A stretch of DNA of 64,000 nucleotides from Hansfordia pulvinata. Taxonomy: Eukaryota; Ascomycota; Sordariomycetes; Xylariales. This document shows, piece by piece, positions 56,202-64,000 of this stretch. Numbering within the stretch: the stretch's first letter is position 1; each line of letters opens with the position of its first letter. The DNA is taken from assembly GCA_006538405.1 (NCBI GenBank), contig BJKQ01000003.1, positions 2,356,001-2,420,000 of the forward strand, in the 5' to 3' direction. The translations under genes were made by a program, and so were the position numbers. The notes beneath the pieces are model-generated. The model had not been told where the DNA came from. It searched no databases and saw only the letters and a list, made by a program, of their open reading frames with translations.

Positions 56202-58402
56202 ATGGACCGACGCTCGCTGTGGGTGTACTCGACGGCCGCGCTGATCGGCCTCGCCGGGCTCGCACGCTTCCGCCACCAGGCCGCCGACCTGCTCTACGCC
56301 GAGACGCACTGCTACCAGGGCGTCCGCACCAACGCGGCCGCCCAGCCCTCGGCCGACTGCTTCACAGTGTCGACCGACGGCACCTTCTCCCGCGTCTTTT
56401 CCCGGCCCGCTTCTGCTTCCGCCGCCGGGTCCGGGTCCGGGTCTGAGGCGACAGAGGGCTATGTGATCCCGGGCCTGTGGGACGGCCACGGGCACCTGCT
56501 GCAGTACGGCGAGTTCCTCAACTCGGTGGACCTGTTCGGGTCCGCGGACATGGACGACATGCGCGCCCGCGTGCGCCGCCACCTCGCCGAGAACCCGGGC
56601 GTCGGGACCAAGGACGAGTGGGTGCGCGGCGTCGGGTGGGACCAGATGGCGCTGGGCCGGATGCCAACGGCGGTGTGTTGCATCTTTCCTTTCCTTTCCC
56701 TGTCACCATCACCATAAGACCCGGCTGCAAGTGCCGCCGGGCGCTACACCGACTGAGAATCAAACGATCGGGAGAGAATGGGAAAGCTCACACAGGACCA
56801 ACCCCCTCCCAAAAAAAATCAGGACGACCTCGCGGCGGACCCGGAGCTCAAGGACCTCTACATCATGCTGGACCGCGTCGACGTGCACTGCATCTGGGTG
56901 TCGCAGCCGGTGCTGGACCTGCTGCCGGAGCACCTGCCGGACGTCGCCGGGGGCGACATTGTGCGCGAGCCCGGCATGGGCGTCTTCTGCGACAACGCCA
57001 TGGACGTCGTCATGGCCGTGTGGCCGCGCCCCGGGGCCGACAAGAAGAAGAGGTTCGTCCGCAGCGCCATGGCCGAGCTGAACAAGGTCGGGCTCGTCGG
57101 CATGCACGACGCCGGCGTCACGCCGGGCAACCTGCGCCTGTTCCGTAGCCTGGCCGAGGGCGGCGCCGAGGACGGTTGGACCGTCCGCGTCTACGCCATG
57201 GTCGAGTGCGACGAGCGCAACACCTTCTGCCCGGGCGACGTCGAGAAGTACGAGCACCCGGGCGGGTTCCTGAGCATCCGGAGCGTCAAGCTGTTTGGAG
57301 GTAAGTGAGATTTTAGTTAAGAGGGGAAAAAAAGGGGGAAAGACGGGAGGGAAAGATGAAGAAAAGAAATGAGCCGCCCTTGTGTCCCTTCCTCGCGTTT
57401 GCCAGAGATAACGTCTGACTAATATCCTTCTTTTGTTTGTGCTCCCCTCCCAGACGGCGCCCTGGGCAGCTGGGGCAGCGCCATGCTGGACCCGTACACG
57501 GACCGGCCCGACGTGTCGGGCTCGCTGCTGGTCAACGCGTCGGAGCTGGCGTACGTGACGGCGGCGTGGGCGGGGCAGGGCTACCAGGTCAACATCCACG
57601 CGATCGGCGACCTGGCGAACCGGCAGGCCATCGACGCCATGACGGTCGCGCTGCGGCTGTCGTGCCCCCCGGCGCCCCCGCCGTCGTCGGAGGGCGGCGC
57701 CGCCATCGCCGCCAACACCGCGGCGCAGCAGCAGCAGCAGCACCTGCGCGACTGCCAGTCCTCGCGCTACCGCTTCCGCATCGAGCACGCCCAGATCATC
57801 CACCCGGCCGACCAGGCCCGCATGCGCGCCCTGGGGGTCATCCCCTCCATCCAGCCGACCCACGCCACCTCGGACAAGGCCTACGCCGAGGCCCGGCTGG
57901 GGCCCCAGCGGACCGCCGAGCGGGCGTACCGCATGCGCTCGCTCCTGAGCAGCAGCAGCGAGGGAGAAGAGTACGGGAGCGGCGGCGGAGGAGGAGGAGG
58001 AGGAGGAGCCCCCGTGGTCCTGGGCAGCGACTTCCCCGTCGAGCCGCCCAGCCCGTTCGCCGGCATGTTCGCGGCCGTGACGCGCAAGAGCCCGGGAGAG
58101 GGGAAGGTGAGGAGGGGGAGGAGGGGTGGTACGCGGAGCAGGAGGCGCTGACGCTGGCGCAAGCGTTCCGCGGGTTCACCGAGGCGCCCGCGCGCGCCGG
58201 GTTCATGGAGGGCAGGGCGGGCGTCATACGGCCCGGGGCCTGGGCGGACTGGGTCGTGCTCGACCGCCCGCTGCCGCTCGGCGGCGGGGAGGAGGAGGAT
58301 GAGGCGGCGGCGGCGGAGGATTTCGCCGTCGAGGACCTGCTTTCGCTGCGGGTGAGGGAGACCTGGGTCGGGGGCAGGCTGGTGTACAAGCGGGAGGACT
58401 AG
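56202..58402 (+). pseudogene. Membrane-anchored amidohydrolase 3 (YtcJ-like), one frame break
   Basis: Three exons: 56202-56672, 56823-57300 and 57454-58402, with borders GCG|GTGTGT, ATCAG|GAC, GGAG|GTAAGT and CCCAG|AC. The ATG at 56202 has context GCCGCCATGG. MDRRSLWVYSTAALIGLAGL is a signal anchor. The TIM-barrel metal motifs are present: DGHGHLLQYGEF (metal HxH), GMHDAGVTPGN, NIHAIGDLANRQAID (His), RIEHAQIIHPAD (His) and VLGSDFPVEPPSPFAGM (Asp). This is the amidohydrolase family 3 layout, like bacterial YtcJ; the hydrolysed substrate is unknown. Loops contain polyGln and polyGly inserts (57727-57742 and 57979-58005). Near 58105-58130, inside a GA/G-rich tract, the frame changes from KSPGEGK to EEGWYAEQEALTLAQAFRGF, which continues to the stop at 58402. 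One extra base restores about 630 residues. The other frame ends at 58151 with a meaningless tail. Confidence 0.8.
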
Positions 58403-58426
58403 GGTTGGCTCGTAACCCAAAAAGGG

Positions 58427-58453
58427 GTGTGTGTGTGTGTTTGTGTGTGTGTG
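58427..58453. repeat. (GT)n microsatellite
   Basis: GT run interrupted once by TT, directly after the amidohydrolase stop codon. Confidence 0.9.
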
Positions 58454-58833
58454 AGGGGAAGGGGAGTCATGCACTGATCCAAGGGCAGTGAAAAAGGAGC
58501 ATGGATCAGGGGAGAAAGCAAAAAAAAAGGGGGGGGGGCAAGGATTTGGTCGAGGGCAAACGGGCAAAGTGGAAAAATAGGGGGGTGGGAAGACAGTACG
58601 CGTCGTCGGGCTCTCCGTCGGTGAGGCCTCGGACAAGGGCGGGCGTCTAGGGGCCGCGGGCAGCAGCAGCACTCGTACCGTGTCGCCAGTCGTGGAGAGC
58701 CAAGAGCCAATGGACCTCCGCGAGGTTGGGCGAGGCAGGCGGTGACGATGTGACGTCGGCCAGGCTCGCCTCGAGCAGAGCCCGGTAGCCTCCTGGAGGC
58801 CGTCCCCCCCCCCTTCCCCACCGGGGCAGTGAA

Positions 58834-59730
58834 GGGGGGGGGGGGGGGGGGCCCATCCTGCAGCCTCGAGGAGGTCCGGCCGACCAATAGCTACGAAAGA
58901 GAAGACTGCTCTTGCAAACGCCGGGCCTCGCTGGCCGTGGGTCCGTCCACGCTGTGACACGAAGAGTGATGCGTTGTCACGTGGGTGAAAGAGACAGAGA
59001 GGGAGGCCGGACCTCATGCACCACAGCCTCACTTCGCGAAAGTGACGCGTAATCACGAGAGAAGCCTGGGCCTCAGAGGGAAAGGGCGGTAGGGTAGGGG
59101 GGCAGGTTTGTATGCAGGATGCTAAGCGAGCGACCCTCTCATGGCCTCGTGTCTGTGTGTCTCGGCTGAGTGGTAGTGTGACTGACTATGCATCGCAGCC
59201 TCACTTCACAAAGGGGGGGGGGGGGGGGGGAGGGAGGTCACGCCTGCAGGCTTCCTGGCTATCACGCTGCATGGCCAGCCTCCCCGGCCAGGGGGAGCTC
59301 GTATTCGACATGCTCGACTCAGCCAGTCAGTCGAGTCACGAGGGCCAGTGTCGGTGCCCATCTTGGCGCTGCCCCAGGGGGGGGGGGGGGTGGTCTACGC
59401 GTATCGCTCTCCGGCTACGGCGGCGGAGGGAGGACCGCTGGACCAGGGGCGGGGGAGAAAAGTCATGATCCGGCAAGGTTCCCGTGCGGAAACTGCATGC
59501 GGCTACCCGCTGAAGAATGGCCGTCGACCTCCTGGCCGCATGAGTGGGGGCTGATCGACTGGCCATGCCGGCCGGCGTTAGATGGGGCGAGGACTTTGCC
59601 GGCGGCAAAGAGAGTCAAGGCTATTTCGCGGTCCGCGACCCATTTTGATATCATTGTTGTCTGCGTCGCGAGGGGCTATGGCCTCTCTGATTGGCGAATC
59701 GGGGTCGCACACACGGGGGGGGGGGGGGGG
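58834..59730. repeat. Cluster of four poly-G tracts
   Basis: Uninterrupted G runs of 18, 18, 14 and 16 bases within 900 bp. Near the first two, a similar 20-odd-base segment (CAGCCTCACTTC with variable flanks) occurs at about 59023-59040 and 59193-59212. Confidence 0.85.
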
Positions 59731-59872
59731 AGATGACACTCCATGCCTAGCGAGGACTCTCGATTGGAGACACGGCAGCGGCGGACTCCTATCTCATCAG
59801 GCCCAGCCCGGTGTAGAGGGGGGAAGAAGTTGAGGCATGATTACACCGCTGGATCCTGTGCGCCCAACTGTG

Positions 59873-59880
59873 TATAAAAG
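59873..59880 (+). promoter_or_regulatory. Canonical TATA box without an assigned gene
   Basis: TATAAAAG followed by a pyrimidine-rich, leader-like segment (TTTCTATCTCTGCATCTACC) and several short ATG frames of 15-41 codons. No gene could be built downstream. Confidence 0.45.
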
Positions 59881-62800
59881 TCCACGGATGCCTCCGGTTT
59901 CTTGGTCTCGTTTCTATCTCTGCATCTACCTCGCAATTCAACGACAGGAAACAACCAGAAAGGGCTTGGAGATCGACCAGGAAGTGGGTTTCGATGAGAC
60001 ACGCTTCTGAGTACGGCTCGACACGGTCACGTCTCCCTCCTCTGATGACATTATGGACTCTTACCTAGGTATAACTCGACAAGGCCGCGCCAGCTTCCCT
60101 GGGTGAGATGGTGAGCTCCTCACGACTTGAAAATTCTGACGGTAGAACGCTTCGAATTCTGGGCATTTTCAAAAGGATCACAAGAGACGAAATGGGACCA
60201 AGAAAGAGCCGCATGGGGGCCACAAGAGAGACGAGTGGTGGGTGGACCACCGGCTGGGAAATTGTTCAAGGACGCTTGGGTTTGGGCTCGATCAAACGCG
60301 CCGAACCGAACCGACAACATTACCTCTCGACTCAACCTTCGACTCGAAATTACCATCACTCGACAAAGCTTCGCTGCCGAAGCCGTGTCTAGAGACCACA
60401 CCCACGCATCGCCCCCCTCCCTCGCCTCAGCCGATTCCGAATCCCGATCAAACACGCATGTCCGTACGCATGAACTCTGCGCGGCCACCTCGACACTCCG
60501 TTCCGAAGAGAGGCACGAAATACGAGTGCTGCCGGCCGGCCTACGACTGGACGCACCCGTGTCAGAACAGTGTTTATCGGTCAAAAGCCTTGCCGGGGTT
60601 GCGCTCGCCGGTCGTCTTGTTAGGCTTATGCTGGGGCCGCGGAGAGGGGCCTGCTGACTCCACATAGCCCGGCTTTACCAGGGGGGCCGCGTGGGGCCCT
60701 GCGTAAGGGATGCTACGTGCGACGGGAGCGGTTATCCATCTGGTCACGATCGTAGAATACTCTGTTCAATAGCCCGTAGTGTATCTTATCGTATTGATGT
60801 GCCTCCAAGTCTGATCTGCTCATGCTGTTCGTATCGTCTTTTGTTCCAACAGCCATGGATCATCCCATGGATCATCTCCTTGCGCTCTCCCGTGCCCCAG
60901 CGTAGCATCAGCACTGTGTCCTCGGGACAGCAGAGACAGGCTTATGGCGCGTGCCACCCACCCCGTCTTAGTAGGGGCTGGATGGCGCTGTCCTTTGAAT
61001 GGAGAGCCTTGCCGGGCTCTGGCAGCGTGCGATATGTACTTGTAGGTAGACAAGTATGTACCTAAGCAGCCGGCAGGCCGTCGATTGGGGGGCAGGACGA
61101 CACAGCAGCCGCGCGGCAACTGCCAATGTCACCCCCAAAGAAAGTGCATCTACGGCTGATGAGTACTGGAGCGCTCTCCGCCGCCCATTGGCCCGGCGCC
61201 TGAGATGCATGGGCGCCATTCGTCCCACGGCAGGCCGCCCGCTCTCTGGTATCGCGTTGGTGGTCAATTCAGAGGTGTTTCTGCCGCCGGCACGAACTGT
61301 GATCTGCATCAAGCAAGGCATGGGCAGGTGCCGTCCGATGATTCTGTATCTACTACCAACATACCACTAATAGATCCAAGCGCGCAAGCGAGTGGTTTCT
61401 ATTCAAGGCTGCCGACGGTCTGGGGTATTGCCCCCCCTTCCCCCGCGCGGCCCGCCCGCCCGTCCCCCGGCCGGCTCCGCAGGGCCATCGAATGGCCCAA
61501 ATGTGTGTGGGACACGAATGCTCGCCATTGGTGCCGCTGCCCTGGGCTCCATCCCCAGAGGCGCGCAAAACCTGCCAAGGGCGCCAAGGATGACCATCTA
61601 GTGGCGTCACTTCATCTGTGGGGTTTGAAACCGGCGAGCAGGCAAGGACATCCATCTGTACCTGGGGGGAAGGATATCTGGAGTGAGCCTGTGCCCATCT
61701 GGCGCGATCTTCGGACCGTATGCTTTGCGGACAGGTAGGTAGGTATGTAAAGGCGAGCGGGCTGGTTAGGGAACCCCCCCCCGGAATTCTTTCCGTATCG
61801 TAAGCGTGCGCTCCTGGTCCTTGCAAGTCCCACTGCGATGGGTACGATAGGTAACCAGGGCAAGGCAAATAAGATCCGCGCGTTATAGGCAGTTCGTCCG
61901 AGCCGGCGGATCGGGCTGGAGCAGGCCCTGCAGACGCCGAGATTTCGACATGCGATGAAAGAGCTAATGAGATGTTGCCATAGACACGCGGACTAATCAG
62001 AGTCGCGACTGATACCAGGGACATATAGAGAAATCGTGACGACGCCGACGACGACGACGACAATACACGCCAGAGTCTCTGGTTGCAGGGGTTGCCGGCG
62101 GCAGTCTCCTTTGGGGGTAGGTATAATCTGATGGGATTGCTTGTAGAGGCACTGGGTATTTCCAGGGGTATTATGTCGTGCAGCCCCCCGGCAATCCCAG
62201 GCTCGCGTTGTACAGAGTACAATCAATCCGTCCATTTACGGGTGCGCCAGAGACGCCATCCACACCTCCGACTTGCCAATATTGGAAGGGGAGGGGACCA
62301 GCTGACGTGCTGACGGCCACAGAATCGGGCCAACAAGCCATACTGAAAGTCTCAAACGGGGATGGAAGGGGGGAAGGGAAGACCGTAGCTATGTACCAGG
62401 TACTGTACAGGGGGGCTGCGGCCCAGCCCGCGATTCTGTAGCGCCGCCGACAGACTGACAATTCTGTAGCGCAGAAGAACCCCGGCCACTGCCAGATTGG
62501 ATTGTGCGACCGACGACCAACGTCGGTCCATGGAGATGGGTAAAATAGTCGTTCAGTATCCACGACTTCAGCTTCAGGGAGTCGACCATCGAATGGATGC
62601 CACGCAGAAATGAAACGGACGGGGCACAGTAGCCGCCCCCGCGCGCTGTGCGGTTGCAGCAGCCGGGCGTCGTCGCTGGGGTTGTACTCATAAGGTACTG
62701 TCCCCGGGGTCCTTGGCGCCGGCGGGCCTGACTGCCTGCCTGCCCCTTCCCGCACTGTCTAATCCGCCACGGCTGCTGCGGGCTGTGATTCGTTCCGCTG

Positions 62801-63622
62801 GGGCGTGCATGTATCCGTGGAGGGCGCAGGACTACGGGTATATCTCTTGTAAAGGCTTGACAGGCACGCGGTTCTGCCCACGGCGGCGAGAGAAGGGCAG
62901 TGGCTATAGCGACACCACCTCCAGCAGGGGGGAAGGGGCGATCTGTTCCCGCACGTGGAGCGAGAGGTGCTCTTCCCGTACCAGTACACTCTCCATGATC
63001 TTTCCCGAAGCTGTTCAAGTATCCTCACGCTCTATTGACCTCCGGCGGTCACGGAGATGGTCAGAAACCTGGTTTAGACAGGAAAATCTCGGGACTCAGG
63101 CGCTCAAGGTACAGACCTTGGAGACAGTCCTCCCTATTCCCTTCCGAGCCGTGGGCAATTTTCTACTTTTTGCCAGGCTGGAGTGCAAGAGATTGTCACA
63201 GTTCCGAAATGCTACATACGACAACCTGACCCAAGCAGACCTCAGGAGTACCTGTACGTGCCAGGACTTCGCATGGCGTCGCCCTGCTCAGCGGAGGGGT
63301 GGCTATAGCTACGGCGGATGGCTCTGCCGGAGGTAGAGGGAGGTGTAGGATAATAGACACAGATCAGCCACGCCCGACTTCCGGGGGAGGGGGGGGGAGG
63401 GGGTGTGCACTGTGGCCTAGACTCGGATGAGCACCAGCCCTGATCTCACCACAGCCAAGTTACCTGGGTAGGCAGGATAACGGCAGAATGAGTGGCTATC
63501 AGGGCACGCGGGGCGTAGTGATGGGAAGCCGGATATGCACCTCCCCATGGCATAGTGTGCCCAGGATACGTGTGTGTGTGGGTGGAAAGGGGGGGGGAGG
63601 GGTGGGTGCCATCCCGTCCTCG

Positions 63623-64000
63623 ATGGTTTTGGTGCGTCGGACACTACTGCACAGAGCCGAAGCGCCACTAATCCATGGGGCGCATCGGGGCTTGTTCCTT
63701 ACACACTTTCGCACACAGCCGCCCAGGTCCATCGACGGGGAAGCTTCGAAAAGCCTGCGAGTCGATTCCGACCTGTTTGCCCCTTTTTCCCAAGAAGCAG
63801 ATGCGAGTCATCAGCTGTCCCAGTCGTATAACGGAGCAGAGCTCGGCAAGGTTCACGCCGAGATCGAGATCGTGGGCCGGCTCGGTCTGAGAGAGAGCCT
63901 GACGCAGGTGTCTTCCACCTCCGGACCCTTGACCAGGACCCTGGCTTGGTTGGGCATGCGCCCTCTACCGAAATCTCACCCAGGCTGCTTCTCAGCAGGC
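63623..64000 (+). CDS. Open frame running off the right edge
   Basis: From an ATG at 63623 the frame stays open for 126 codons to the end of the window. It starts MVLVRRTLLHRAEAPLIHGA, then has SIDGEASKSLRVDSDLFAPF and VHAEIEIVGRLGLRESLTQV. The latter half reads like a charged soluble protein; the first ~35 codons less so, so the true start or an exon border may lie later. No family recognised. High GC makes chance frames of this length possible. Confidence 0.3.
   Translation, partial: MVLVRRTLLHRAEAPLIHGAHRGLFLTHFRTQPPRSIDGEASKSLRVDSDLFAPFSQEADASHQLSQSYNGAELGKVHAEIEIVGRLGLRESLTQVSSTSGPLTRTLAWLGMRPLPKSHPGCFSAG

Larger units (their letters stand above)
58403..63622. other. Long stretch with poly-G tracts; no gene recognised
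   Basis: Contains a (GT)n run at 58427-58453, four G runs of 14-18 bases at 58834-58851, 59213-59230, 59377-59390 and 59715-59730, and a canonical TATAAAAG at 59873-59880. The 60.1-60.67 kb part is open in several frames on both strands, but none gives a recognisable protein. At 61353-62222 (-) and 62713-63336 (+) the open frames look random. No RNA gene seen. Confidence 0.5.

Noticed and set aside
61353..62222. 289-codon frame (-)
   Set aside because: No protein character, no promoter or splice support.

Overview
The window reads as nuclear DNA of a filamentous ascomycete, most likely a Sordariomycete and possibly Hypocreales. The supporting signs are short GT-AG introns, high GC, long non-coding gaps rich in GGTAGGTACC/TACCTACC-type words, and a gene set of typical fungal proteins. 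These include a proteasome alpha-1 subunit, an ISWI remodeller, a cytosolic 5-aminolevulinate dehydratase, dipeptidyl-peptidase V, a secreted M28 aminopeptidase and an MCT-type MFS carrier. There are no operons, Shine-Dalgarno sites or CRISPR arrays, and I saw no tRNA or rRNA gene. Exons below were built by joining frames at GT...AG borders by eye.

Layout. 4.7-5.5 kb: a three-exon gene of unknown function (-). 9.7-11.0 kb: proteasome alpha-1 (-). 12.3-13.6 kb: WKF-domain nucleolar-type protein with a serine/acidic tail (+). 15.1-17.5 kb: two unrelated secreted proteins, each with a broken frame. 19.2-20.2 kb: a four-helix SUR7/claudin-like membrane protein (-). 21.1-21.9 kb: a hypothetical protein (-). 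23.3-26.8 kb: ISWI ATPase (-). 27.3-27.75 kb: a 452-bp inverted-repeat element with an 8-bp target duplication. 29.2-30.0 kb: a possible HAPSTR1/TAPR1-like protein (+). 31.3-44.1 kb: a secretion-rich stretch with DPP V, M28 aminopeptidase and several small secreted or orphan ORFs. 44.9-45.2 kb: a 57-residue Cys-rich membrane microprotein (-). 46.3-47.6 kb: ALA dehydratase (-). 49.3-50.8 kb: MFS carrier (-). 52.0-52.3 kb: an 88-residue basic protein (-). 53.6-54.6 kb: tyrosine phosphatase (-). 56.2-58.4 kb: membrane-anchored amidohydrolase (+). 58.4-64 kb: mostly non-coding, with poly-G tracts and one open frame running off the right edge.

How the parts relate. The core genes are independent housekeeping units. 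The region between about 15 and 44 kb is enriched in proteins with signal peptides: two extracellular exopeptidases that could act in sequence on peptides, plus orphan secreted proteins that could be effectors or lineage-specific secreted factors (inference). Most of the secreted-protein genes have a clear TATA box, while the core genes checked do not.

Most notable. (1) Four otherwise intact genes break in the same way, each repaired by one extra base, usually beside G/C runs. This points to systematic one-base deletions in the assembly, or to recent decay. (2) A MITE-like element has 54-bp inverted repeats and a perfect 8-bp duplication. (3) A conserved-looking 57-residue membrane microprotein is split by an intron, so ORF callers would miss it. 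(4) An orphan gene at 43.4-44.1 kb is broken several times and carries a 19-bp tandem duplication.
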